From JBFELU01 sp041572755 (GTDB taxonomy: Bacteria > Actinomycetota > Acidimicrobiia > Spongiisociales > UBA11373), in assembly GCA_041572755.1 (NCBI GenBank), contig JBFFRY010000004.1:1-64000 (forward strand): DNA of 64,000 bases. The letters are read 5' to 3'. The position numbers and the translations under genes were made by a program. The notes under the pieces were generated by a model. That model was not told the origin of the DNA, did no database searches, and saw nothing but the letters and a program-made list of their open reading frames with translations. Below, in pieces: positions 14,959 to 21,796 of this stretch. Each line of letters starts with the position of its first letter. Position 1 is the stretch's first letter.

Positions 14959-15454
14959 GGACGTCGGCCTCCGAGGCGAAATCCAGGAAGGCGGCGGCCC
15001 CGGCGATATCGCACCCATCGATGAGGTCCGATTCGGCCACGCCCATGACCCCCATCGTGGTGGCACAGGCGAAGAACCTGACGCCCAGGCCCTGGGCCAT
15101 CTCGAGAAACTCCGGTACGTCGGGCATTCGTGATTCGCTCATCCACTTCTTCATGGTGCGGGTCGCTAGGCCGATGGCTCCCGGCATCGCCCCGAGAAGG
15201 CTGGGGACCTGAATCGGCCCGGACGGGTTGGCGAGGGCGGCCATCTTCAGCTTTCGGTGGCGGTCCGTGTGGAGGATGTCGAGCCCGTAGAAGGTGAAGT
15301 AGATGCCGACTTCCCAGCCCAGGCTGGCCGCCGTCGTTGCCAGGATCAGCGGGGGGTAGGCCTGATCCAGCGTTCCCTTCGCCGCCACGAGGGCGAGACG
15401 CCTCGGCTTGACCCCCGCCGGGATCGGAGCCGCGTCGTGGGCGAGACCGGTCAC
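14945..15454 (-). CDS. DsrE family (DrsE_2-type) protein
   Basis: A 169-residue protein of the DsrE/DsrF-like superfamily, which handles sulfur transfer as part of TusA-linked relays. The N-terminus has KPRRLALVAAKGTLDQAYPPLILATTAASLGWEVGIYFTFYGLDIL, the typical alpha/beta core with its small-residue glycine-rich loop. The central region is MPGAIGLATRTMKKWMSE, and the C-terminal part carries VRFFACATTMGVMGVAE with the conserved cysteine. It is third in the cysteine synthase-TusA-like operon, overlapping the TusA-like gene by 4 bp. In many bacteria a fused TusA-DsrE protein (YedF) sits by selD; here the two halves are separate genes facing selD. Its exact reaction is unknown. Confidence 0.8.
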   Translation of the reverse strand: MTGLAHDAAPIPAGVKPRRLALVAAKGTLDQAYPPLILATTAASLGWEVGIYFTFYGLDILHTDRHRKLKMAALANPSGPIQVPSLLGAMPGAIGLATRTMKKWMSESRMPDVPEFLEMAQGLGVRFFACATTMGVMGVAESDLIDGCDIAGAAAFLDFASEADVQLFT

Positions 15455-15699
15455 GGTCCGGCGCCCTTCTCGAGGAGGAACACCTGGGTTTCACCGTTCT
15501 CGTCGACCGACACCAGGCCGTCACCCCGCTGGCGGGCGAGAGCCGGGATGTCCTCCAGGGAACCCGGGTCGGTGCAGATCAGACGCAGCACTTCTCCGGG
15601 GGCGAGACGGTTGAGCACCAGAGAGGCCTTGTAGACCGGCAGGGGGCACAGGAGACCGCTCGTATCGAGGGTCTCGGCCACCACGGTGTCTTGGTTCAC
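15451..15699 (-). CDS. TusA/SirA-like sulfur carrier protein
   Basis: An 82-residue TusA-family protein. The signature CPxP appears as LDTSGLLCPLPVYKASLVLNRL, with the cysteine that carries a persulfide in TusA (and is proposed to carry selenium in YedF-type proteins). The rest, GEVLRLICTDPGSLEDIPALARQRG, is the usual beta-alpha-beta continuation. GTG 15699 is favoured because AAAGGAG lies 7 bases before it; a GTG at 15723 overlapping the upstream stop is possible. It is the middle gene of the attenuated operon, so its expression likely follows cysteine availability. Confidence 0.85.
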   Translation of the reverse strand: MNQDTVVAETLDTSGLLCPLPVYKASLVLNRLAPGEVLRLICTDPGSLEDIPALARQRGDGLVSVDENGETQVFLLEKGAGP

Positions 15700-15719
15700 G
15701 GGAGTGCTCCTTTCGGCGA

Positions 15720-16706
15720 TCACTGGGGGAGTCCTTCGTCGCCGAGCAAGTCGGCGAAATACGACGTGTACTTCAGGCCCGAGTCCGGGGAAACCCCAAC
15801 GGAGATTCCCGGGATGTCCATCTGTTGGGCGGCGTGGACGATCGCCCCGGTGGACGGCCCCACCATGAGCCCGTCCTTGCGGAACAGTTCCTTGGTGACG
15901 GCGTAGGCGGGCTCGTCGTCGACCCTCACCACCTCGTCGATCACGTCCCAGTCGAGGATGCCCGGTTCCTTGGCTTCCGCGAAGCTCTTCAGGCCGGGAA
16001 GGCGGTGCCCCTTCTGAGGCTCGATGGCGATCACCCGGATCGAGGGATCTCGCTCCTTGAGGAAGCGGCCCACTCCGGTGATCGTTCCGCAGGTGCCGAA
16101 GCCGGCGAAGAAGGCCTCGACCTGTCCCTCGGTCTGCTCCCAGATCTCCGGGCCGGTCGTCTCGTAGTGGGCCCTGACGTTGTCGGGGTTCTCGTACTGA
16201 TTGGGCATCACGAAGCGCTCGCCGCCGGCGCTCTCAGCCAGCGATCGGGCCAGGGCGATGGCCCCGTCTTTGGGGTGATCGACCGGGCACAGGTCGTCTG
16301 GCGTGGCCCACACCTCGGCGCCGAGCATGCGGAGGAGCACCTGCTTCTCTTCGGGTACGCCGTCGGGGATGGTCACGGTGAGCCGGGTTCCGGCGAGCGC
16401 GGCCAGAGCCGCCAGGGCGATCGCGGTGTTGCCCGACGAGGCCTCCACGATCTCGCGACCGGACAGCTCGCCGCGCTCCCGGAGCCCGGAGAGGAGATAT
16501 GCCGCCGTCCGGTCCTTGATCGATCCGAAGGGATTGAGCCACTCCAGCTTCAAGTAGAGCCGGATGCTCGGATCGGAGAGGGCACCGCGCACCCGAACCA
16601 TCGGGGTGGGGTTGTGACGGTCGGGCAACAGGTCCCGCACGTCTTCATAGCGCCGTCGGGCCGGGTCGGTGCCCAGACCGGTAGGGGCTTCCAGCCGACT
16701 CGTCAT
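15720..16706 (-). CDS. Cysteine synthase family PLP enzyme
   Basis: A 328-residue beta-replacing PLP enzyme of the CysK/CysM family, expected to form cysteine from an activated serine and a sulfur donor. The PLP lysine lies in NPFGSIKDRTAAYL (about residue 65), the substrate-binding loop is EASSGNTAIALAALAA, the phosphate-binding glycines are AGFGTCGTITGVG, and SPDSGLKYTS closes the protein. The active site looks complete. ATG 16706 has AAAGGAGACC upstream. It is the first structural gene behind a polycysteine leader and intrinsic terminator, which strongly supports a role in cysteine synthesis. Co-transcription with TusA-like and DsrE-like genes suggests use of a protein-bound sulfur donor, but this is inference. 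Confidence 0.88.
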   Translation of the reverse strand: MTSRLEAPTGLGTDPARRRYEDVRDLLPDRHNPTPMVRVRGALSDPSIRLYLKLEWLNPFGSIKDRTAAYLLSGLRERGELSGREIVEASSGNTAIALAALAALAGTRLTVTIPDGVPEEKQVLLRMLGAEVWATPDDLCPVDHPKDGAIALARSLAESAGGERFVMPNQYENPDNVRAHYETTGPEIWEQTEGQVEAFFAGFGTCGTITGVGRFLKERDPSIRVIAIEPQKGHRLPGLKSFAEAKEPGILDWDVIDEVVRVDDEPAYAVTKELFRKDGLMVGPSTGAIVHAAQQMDIPGISVGVSPDSGLKYTSYFADLLGDEGLPQ

Positions 16707-16726
16707 GTGGTCTCCTTTTGGCCATT

Positions 16727-16754
16727 AAAAAGACCCGCACCGCCGGTGCGGGTC
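16727..16754 (-). terminator. Intrinsic terminator (attenuator) before the cysteine synthase gene
   Basis: On the minus strand GACCCGCACC-GGC-GGTGCGGGTC is a perfect 10-bp stem with a 3-nt loop, followed by TTTTT (16731-16727). It lies between the leader peptide stop and the cysteine synthase start. A small GATCGA/TCGATC hairpin (16762-16777) sits just before it. Confidence 0.85.
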
Positions 16755-16779
16755 CCGTGAGGATCGATGTCTCGATCGG

Positions 16780-16860
16780 TCAGCAGCTCAACGTGGCTCC
16801 GCCCGGCTGTATGGCGCGACAGCAGCAACACGCAACGGCGGAGCACGCGATCTGCTTCAT
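16780..16860 (-). CDS. Leaderless Cys-rich leader peptide (26 aa)
   Basis: Codons run from ATG 16860 to TGA 16780-16782 and encode MKQIACSAVACCCCRA followed by ten residues ending in LSC. Six of 26 residues are cysteine, including four consecutive codons (TGT TGC TGC TGT). No Shine-Dalgarno is present, and a strong promoter places the start at the ATG itself. Ribosome stalling at the Cys run under cysteine shortage would change folding of the downstream terminator region. Polycysteine leaderless ORFs acting as cysteine-responsive attenuators are known in mycobacteria; this is an apparent independent example. How stalling 40-odd bases before the terminator prevents it is not obvious from the sequence. 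Confidence 0.85.
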   Translation of the reverse strand: MKQIACSAVACCCCRAIQPGGATLSC

Positions 16861-16867
16861 GGCGGGC

Positions 16868-16895
16868 ACTGTATCGGATTCGCCGGGCTAGTCAA
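16868..16895 (-). promoter_or_regulatory. Promoter of the leader peptide/cysteine synthase operon
   Basis: -35 TTGACT (16890-16895), 16-bp spacer, -10 TACAGT (16868-16873), then 7 nt to the leader ATG. This is the best-formed promoter in the window. Confidence 0.8.
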
Positions 16896-16987
16896 CCCGT
16901 CACTGTCGAATGCTTGACGGTTCTCGGCTGGGGAACCGAACACCATGCCCGCCTCGTCGGAGGTTCACGACGACGAGGAGAGCGCCG

Positions 16988-18529
16988 ATGCGAAGCCGGA
17001 TGATCGTGATCCTTGCTCTGCTGGTGGTGATCGCCGCCTGTGGGGACACCGACGACACCGCCGCCGACGACGGATACATCGCCACGACTCTGCCCGCCGC
17101 TCCGCTCGAATCCGAGGCTCGCGGGGCGGGAGGCACCGACAATCCCAACGACGCTCCCTACGACCTGGTGTTCTTCGAGAACTACGGCGTCAATCCGCGG
17201 ATCGACACGATCGATGATGCGCTCTCGACCTTCGCCGTCGACGTCGACACCGGCTCGTACACGATCGCCCGGCGCTGGATCGAGGACGGCAATCTCCCCG
17301 ATGCCGACTCGGTGCGGGTCGAGGAGTACGTCAACTACTTCGACACCGGGGTGGATGCCCCCACCGAGGGAACCTTCACCATCTGGGTCGACGGCGGTCC
17401 CACGCCGTTCACGGAGAACGACCGGTATCAGATGGTGCGCATCGCTCTGCAGGGCATGATCGTTCCCGACGACGATCGGCCCCCGGCAAACCTCGTCTTC
17501 GTGATCGATGTGTCGGGGTCGATGGATCGAGAGGATCGGCTGGGCACCGTCAAGGAGTCCCTGGCGCTGCTGATCGGCAGTCTGCGCAGCGACGACCGGG
17601 TCGGAATCGTGACCTACGGCGACCGGGGAACGGTGGTGCTCGAGCCGACGGTGGTGGCCGAGCCCGGAGCGATCCTCTCTGCCATCGATCGACTGGCCCC
17701 CGAGGGCGCCACCAATGCCGAGGAGGGGCTGGTGCTCGGCTACGAGATGGCCGCCGACGCCTTCGATCCGGAGGCCATCAACCGGGTGATCCTGGCCAGT
17801 GACGGTGTCGCCAACATCGGAGCCACCGGTCCCGACTCGATCCTGGCCGCGGTGAGGGACGAGGCGGAACGGGGGATACAGTTGGTGACCGTCGGCTTCG
17901 GCATGGGCAACTACAACGACGTCCTGATGGAGCAGCTCGCCGACGACGGTGACGGTTTCTATGCCTACGTCGACGATCTCGAGGAAGCCGAGCGCCTGTT
18001 CGTGCACGGACTCACCGGAACCCTCTTCACCATCGCCAAGGACACCAAGGTCCAAGTCTCATTCGATCCCGAGACGGTGGAGCGCTGGCGTCTGGTCGGA
18101 TTCGAGAACCGGGCGATTGCAGATGACTCCTTCCGTGACGACACCGTCGACGCCGGTGAAGTCGGCGCCGGACATCACGTCACGGCCCTCTACGAGATCA
18201 GGATGGCCGAGGGTGTCGCCGAGGACGCCTACCTCGGCACGGTCTCGCTCCGGTGGCTCGACCCGTCGGACGGTGAACCGACGGAGATCTCACGAGACTT
18301 CACGGCGGCCGATCTGGCGCCGGCCTTCGAGGATGCTCCCCTCCACTTCCAACTGGCATCGGTCGTTGCCACCTTCGCCGAAGTGCTGCGGGACTCCTAT
18401 TGGGCCCAGCACCTCACGATCCCGGACCTCGTTCCCCACGCCCGGCGCATCGCCGAGCTCCTCCCCGGTGATGGCGATGTGGGCGAACTGGCCGAACTGG
18501 TCGTGCTCGCCTCCGACCTGAGCGGCTGA
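16988..18529 (+). CDS. VWA-domain lipoprotein (YfbK-like)
   Basis: A 513-residue predicted lipoprotein: signal MRSRMIVILALLVVIAAC with lipidation Cys18. The VWF N-terminal segment (TIDDALSTFAVDVDTGSYTI, then EEYVNYFD) leads into a von Willebrand A domain with the MIDAS motif DVSGSM near residue 174 and a conserved Thr/Asp pair (TYGDR, ASDGVANIG). The C-terminal third (TLFTIAKDTKVQVSFDPETV, GAGHHVTALYEI) is the DUF3520-type tail of the YfbK family. It is exported and metal-dependent, probably protein-binding; the partner is unknown. GAGGAGAG precedes ATG 16988. It is divergent from the cysteine synthase operon and followed by a 10-bp hairpin. Confidence 0.85.
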   Translation: MRSRMIVILALLVVIAACGDTDDTAADDGYIATTLPAAPLESEARGAGGTDNPNDAPYDLVFFENYGVNPRIDTIDDALSTFAVDVDTGSYTIARRWIEDGNLPDADSVRVEEYVNYFDTGVDAPTEGTFTIWVDGGPTPFTENDRYQMVRIALQGMIVPDDDRPPANLVFVIDVSGSMDREDRLGTVKESLALLIGSLRSDDRVGIVTYGDRGTVVLEPTVVAEPGAILSAIDRLAPEGATNAEEGLVLGYEMAADAFDPEAINRVILASDGVANIGATGPDSILAAVRDEAERGIQLVTVGFGMGNYNDVLMEQLADDGDGFYAYVDDLEEAERLFVHGLTGTLFTIAKDTKVQVSFDPETVERWRLVGFENRAIADDSFRDDTVDAGEVGAGHHVTALYEIRMAEGVAEDAYLGTVSLRWLDPSDGEPTEISRDFTAADLAPAFEDAPLHFQLASVVATFAEVLRDSYWAQHLTIPDLVPHARRIAELLPGDGDVGELAELVVLASDLSG

Positions 18530-18531
18530 AC

Positions 18532-18560
18532 GGGGGGCGGCGAGTCGCCCGCCGCCCCCC
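18532..18560 (+). terminator. GC-rich hairpin after the VWA lipoprotein gene
   Basis: GGGGGGCGGC pairs with GCCGCCCCCC around a 9-nt loop, starting 3 bp after the stop. No U-tract. Confidence 0.6.
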
Positions 18561-18632
18561 ACCTCCGTGGATCAACGAACCCGACGGCGACCGCTCCGGC
18601 GTGGCAATTCTGCCTTCCTGCCGAGCCGGACA

Positions 18633-18638
18633 TAGGCT
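18633..18638 (+). promoter_or_regulatory. Leaderless -10 box for the alpha/beta hydrolase
   Basis: TAGGCT ends 7 nt before ATG 18646. Confidence 0.6.
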
Positions 18639-18645
18639 GACCGTC

Positions 18646-19554
18646 ATGATGAGGCGGATCGGAGTCTTCGGATTCGGCGCCTGGGTTCTCTGGCGCCTCT
18701 TTGGGCCGGAGATCCCCCCGCGGACGATCGGGGCGCAGGTACGTCCCGGCCCGCTTCCCGGGCGGCTCGTGACGGTCGGGCGCCACGAGTTCCTGGTCCG
18801 GGAGATCGGTCCTGCCGACGGGCCGCCTCTGGTCCTGATCCACGGCTGGGTCTACGACAGCCTGGCGACCTGGCATCGGGTGGCGCCCCTTCTGGCAGAT
18901 GGGCGGCGGGTGCTCACCGTGGATCTCCACGGTCACGGGAGGACCGACCGGATCAGGGGCCGCTACGACCTCACTGAGATGGCCGACGATGTTGTCGGCG
19001 TGCTGACCGCCGTGGGCGTGTCACGGGCACCGGTGATCGGGTACTCGATGGGAGGCATGGTGGCGCAAGCGCTCGCCCACCGGCATCCGGGACTCGTGGA
19101 ACGCCTCGTGCTGGCCGCAACGGCGGCCCATCCCGTTCGGCTGCCCCGCTGGGTCACCGTACCGGCGTTCCTCATGGGACGGGCGCTGGCGCGCCTGGAC
19201 CGGTTCATCGCACCCCGAATCGCCTACCGCTACCTGACGGCCACCGAGGTCATCCCCCCGGAGCATCGGGCCTGGCTGTGGGAGGCGCTGCTCGATCGGG
19301 ATGTCGACCTCTACTACGAATCGGGGTTCGCCATCCTGCGCTTCGACGGAAGGCCGTGGCTCGCCGGGATCGGCGTTCCCACGCTCAGCATCGTGCCGAC
19401 GGCGGATCAGCTGATTCCCGCCGGCTACCAGCGGGACACGGCGGCGCGGCTGCCCGACAATGAGGTGATCGAGATCGAGGGTGCCCGCCACGAGGCGGTG
19501 CTCACCCATCCGGGGGAAGTGGCCGAGGCCATTCTCGAGTTCCTGACGCGCTGA
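18646..19554 (+). CDS. Alpha/beta-fold hydrolase
   Basis: A 302-residue hydrolase. Residues 1-20 are hydrophobic (IGVFGFGAWVLWRLF), an N-terminal membrane anchor. The fold begins with LVTVGRHEFLVREIG; VLIHGWVYDS provides the oxyanion loop, the nucleophile elbow is GYSMGGM (S134), an acid lies in VPTADQLIP, and the His in EGARHEAVLTHP. The triad is complete. A long helical cap lies between strands 6 and 7. The substrate cannot be told; lipid-like esters are common for membrane-anchored members. ATG 18646 and 18649 are adjacent; the first fits the leaderless promoter. The stop codon is part of a strong terminator stem. Confidence 0.82.
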   Translation: MMRRIGVFGFGAWVLWRLFGPEIPPRTIGAQVRPGPLPGRLVTVGRHEFLVREIGPADGPPLVLIHGWVYDSLATWHRVAPLLADGRRVLTVDLHGHGRTDRIRGRYDLTEMADDVVGVLTAVGVSRAPVIGYSMGGMVAQALAHRHPGLVERLVLAATAAHPVRLPRWVTVPAFLMGRALARLDRFIAPRIAYRYLTATEVIPPEHRAWLWEALLDRDVDLYYESGFAILRFDGRPWLAGIGVPTLSIVPTADQLIPAGYQRDTAARLPDNEVIEIEGARHEAVLTHPGEVAEAILEFLTR

Positions 19555-19580
19555 TCTCCCCGGTTGGAGCGGGGAGATCA
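19552..19580. terminator. Bidirectional terminator with the stop codon in its stem
   Basis: TGATCTCCCC (19552-19561) pairs perfectly with GGGGAGATCA (19571-19580); the loop is 9 nt. The hydrolase stop TGA is the first three bases. The stem separates the hydrolase gene from the tiny convergent membrane-peptide gene. Confidence 0.7.
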
Positions 19581-19593
19581 GGATGCGGGCCGC

Positions 19594-19671
19594 TCAGTGT
19601 TCGTGGCCTACTTGCTTTGCGACGATCAGTGCCACGGCCACCACGACCAGGAGCACGAACATCTTCTTCAT
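19594..19671 (-). CDS. Tiny single-pass membrane peptide (25 aa)
   Basis: ATG 19671 to TGA 19594-19596 encodes MKKMFVLLVVVAVALIVAKQ plus five residues (VGHEH). The layout is two lysines, a 15-residue hydrophobic helix and a short polar tail. GGAG lies 6 bases before the ATG, and a terminator follows the stop. Similar one-helix peptides are common in actinobacteria, but their roles are generally unknown. Too short for routine gene calling; expression is not shown. Confidence 0.5.
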   Translation of the reverse strand: MKKMFVLLVVVAVALIVAKQVGHEH

Positions 19672-19769
19672 GGTCATCTCCGTGGTTGGGCCCCCCCATT
19701 GTATGGAGTCGGGCCTGCTATCCAGGTTCCCCGAGGGGAGTACGCTCACTCGGGCTACCAGGAGTTTTG

Positions 19770-20678
19770 GTGATCAAGGATCGGCTCGCTCGTCTCGCGT
19801 GGTTCGTGCTTGCCTACAACATCGTCGTCATCCTCTTCGGCGCGGTGGTGCGGGCGACCGGATCCGGAGCGGGATGCGGCAGCAATTGGCCCACCTGCCG
19901 AGGCGACGTCGTGCCCTTGTCGGGAACCGCCGAGACGGCGATCGAGTTCACCCACCGAGCCACCAGCGGTCTGGCGCTGATCTTGATCTTCGTCCTGGCG
20001 TATCGAGTGTTCCGGAGCCGATCGGCGGGTGATCCGGCCCGGCTCGCCGTGGCGGCGGCGGCGGTCTTCGTGGTCGGGGAGGCGCTCATCGGGGCGGCCC
20101 TCGTGCTCTTCGAGTGGGTCGGAGAAGACGAGTCGACCGGTCGGGCGGTGTCGATTGCCCTCCACCTGGTGAACACGCTGCTGCTGGTCGGTGCTCTCAC
20201 GGTGACCGCCTGGGCGCTCGGGGGTGGCCGGCTTCCGCAGCGGCCGTGGCCGAGCCGGGAACGGCGGCTGGTGGTCGCCGCCGTCGGGGGCCTGGTGATC
20301 GTCGGAGCCGCCGGCGCCATCACTGCGTTGGGCGATACCCTGTTCCCCGCCGAATCGCTCCTCGAGGGGATCCGCGACGATTTCACCGGCACGTTTCTGG
20401 TCAGGTTGCGATGGATCCATCCCGTGGTGGCGGTCGTGATGGGCCTCTACCTGCTGTGGCTGCGCAACCACATGGAAGGTTCACATCGGCGGCTCGGCGC
20501 CGGGCTGGCGACTCTCGTCGTGGGTCAACTGGTGCTGGGTGCAGTCAATGTGGCCCTGCTGGCTCCGGTGTGGATGCAGGTGATCCATCTGCTGGTCGCC
20601 GATGCACTCTGGGTGGTCTTCGTGCTCTTCGCCATCGACGGGCTGGCGGCTCGCCAGGCTCAGGAGGCGCCGGTGTGA
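19770..20678 (+). CDS. ctaA: Heme A synthase
   Basis: A 302-residue membrane protein with about eight helices that oxidises heme O to heme A for cytochrome c oxidase. Diagnostic segments are VVRATGSGAGCGSNWPTC in the first loop (with the conserved cysteine pair), EFTHRATSGLAL and ALHLVNTLLLV (heme-ligand histidines of the first half), and RWIHPVVAVVMG and VIHLLVADALW in the second half. GTG 19770 has GGAG five bases before it. The frame is open upstream to 19617, but that part lacks a membrane segment. The stop overlaps the ctaB start by 4 bp. Confidence 0.93.
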   Translation: MIKDRLARLAWFVLAYNIVVILFGAVVRATGSGAGCGSNWPTCRGDVVPLSGTAETAIEFTHRATSGLALILIFVLAYRVFRSRSAGDPARLAVAAAAVFVVGEALIGAALVLFEWVGEDESTGRAVSIALHLVNTLLLVGALTVTAWALGGGRLPQRPWPSRERRLVVAAVGGLVIVGAAGAITALGDTLFPAESLLEGIRDDFTGTFLVRLRWIHPVVAVVMGLYLLWLRNHMEGSHRRLGAGLATLVVGQLVLGAVNVALLAPVWMQVIHLLVADALWVVFVLFAIDGLAARQAQEAPV

Positions 20679-21571
20679 GGGTCACGATCACCGACCCCCG
20701 CCGGACCCCGGGCACCCTCGCCGAGCGGCTCCGGGCCTACGCGGCACTCACCAAGCCGCGCATCATCGAACTCCTGCTGATCTCAACCGTGCCGGCGATG
20801 ATGGCGGCCGCCGGCGGGTGGCCGGGAACCGGATTGGTGGTGGCGACGGTCGTCGGGGGAGCGCTGTCCGCCGGGGGGGCCAACGCCATCAACAACGTCG
20901 TCGACCGTGACATCGACGCGGCGATGCGCCGCACCCGCCACCGTCCGCTCCCGGCCCACAGGATCACCGCCGTTGAAGCCCTCGCAGTGGGGTCGGGGCT
21001 CGGCGTCGCCGGATTCGTGACACTGTGGATCGGTGCCAACCTGGCGGCCGCTGCGCTCGCCACCGGGGCGCTCGCCTTCTACGTGGTCGTCTACACCCTC
21101 GTGTTGAAGCGGACCACGCCGCAGAACATCGTGATCGGGGGAGCGGCCGGAGCGGTGCCGGCGGTGGTGGGTTGGACTGCGGTGACCGGATCACCCCAGC
21201 TCCCCGCTTGGGTGATGTTCGGCATCGTGTTTGCGTGGACTCCGTCGCACTTCTGGGCGCTGGCGCTGCGCTTCCGAGACGACTACCAGCGGGCCGGAGT
21301 CCCGATGCTTCCGGTGGTGGCCGGAGCCCGCCACACAGCCGTCCAGATCGTTCTCTACGCCGCCATGACTGCCGGGCTCTCGCTGATGTTGCAGCCGGTG
21401 GCGGGGCTGGGCACTCCGTACCTGGTATCGGCGCTGGTGCTCGGTGGATGGTTTGTCATCGAGAGCCTGCGCCTGTTCGCCGATCCGGATCGGGCAATGC
21501 TGCTGTTCCGCTATTCCAACGTGTACCTGACGCTGCTCTTCGCCGCCGTGGCGGTCGACGCATTGCTCTAG
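20675..21571 (+). CDS. ctaB: Protoheme IX farnesyltransferase (heme O synthase)
   Basis: A 298-residue UbiA-family membrane prenyltransferase adding a farnesyl group to heme B. First Asp-rich site: GGANAINNVVDRDIDAAMRRTRHRPLP (NxxxDxxxD, about residue 70). Second site: FRDDYQRAGVPMLPVV (about 205). Nine hydrophobic helices are visible, together with the TKPRIIELLLISTVPAM N-terminus. GTG 20675 is preceded by AGGAGG and overlaps the ctaA stop (GTGA). With ctaA it supplies heme A to an aa3-type oxidase; the oxidase subunits are not in view apart from the small Cox2-like ORF downstream. Confidence 0.95.
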   Translation: MRVTITDPRRTPGTLAERLRAYAALTKPRIIELLLISTVPAMMAAAGGWPGTGLVVATVVGGALSAGGANAINNVVDRDIDAAMRRTRHRPLPAHRITAVEALAVGSGLGVAGFVTLWIGANLAAAALATGALAFYVVVYTLVLKRTTPQNIVIGGAAGAVPAVVGWTAVTGSPQLPAWVMFGIVFAWTPSHFWALALRFRDDYQRAGVPMLPVVAGARHTAVQIVLYAAMTAGLSLMLQPVAGLGTPYLVSALVLGGWFVIESLRLFADPDRAMLLFRYSNVYLTLLFAAVAVDALL

Positions 21572-21583
21572 GCACACTGCGGG

Positions 21584-21589
21584 TACCGT
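21584..21589 (+). promoter_or_regulatory. Leaderless -10 box for the Cox2-like mini-protein
   Basis: TACCGT ends 6 nt before GTG 21596. Confidence 0.5.
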
Positions 21590-21595
21590 GATGAC

Positions 21596-21769
21596 GTGAC
21601 CGGTGATCGGCTCGTGCTGACGGCCGCGATCGCCATCGTGGCGGTGGCGCTGATCGGCCTCCTGGTTGTGGGGCGGCCCCGCAAGCCTCTCGAGGTGGTG
21701 TGGTCGGCCCTTCCGGCCGTCGGCCTGATCCTGTTGATGATCTGGGCCTGGCAGTCCCTGGGTGCATGA
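21596..21769 (+). CDS. 57-aa two-helix protein resembling the Cox2 membrane anchor
   Basis: GTG 21596 to TGA 21767-21769. Two hydrophobic helices (LTAAIAIVAVALIGLLVVG and, after RPRK, LEVVWSALPAVGLILLMIWA) are joined by a short basic loop. The second helix follows the LExxWTxxPxxIL pattern of the second transmembrane helix of cytochrome c oxidase subunit II, but there is no CuA domain. The gene sits between ctaB and lgt in the same direction with its own apparent promoter. It may be an oxidase assembly or accessory subunit; alternatively a decayed coxB fragment. Function is inferred only from the helix pattern and neighbours. Confidence 0.55.
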   Translation: MTGDRLVLTAAIAIVAVALIGLLVVGRPRKPLEVVWSALPAVGLILLMIWAWQSLGA

Positions 21770-21783
21770 GCACCGACCGGCGT

Positions 21784-21789
21784 TAGGGT
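21784..21789 (+). promoter_or_regulatory. Leaderless -10 box for lgt
   Basis: TAGGGT ends 7 nt before ATG 21797, supporting that start over the in-frame GTG at 21788, which would lie inside the -10 box. Confidence 0.6.
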
Positions 21790-21796
21790 GGCGCGC

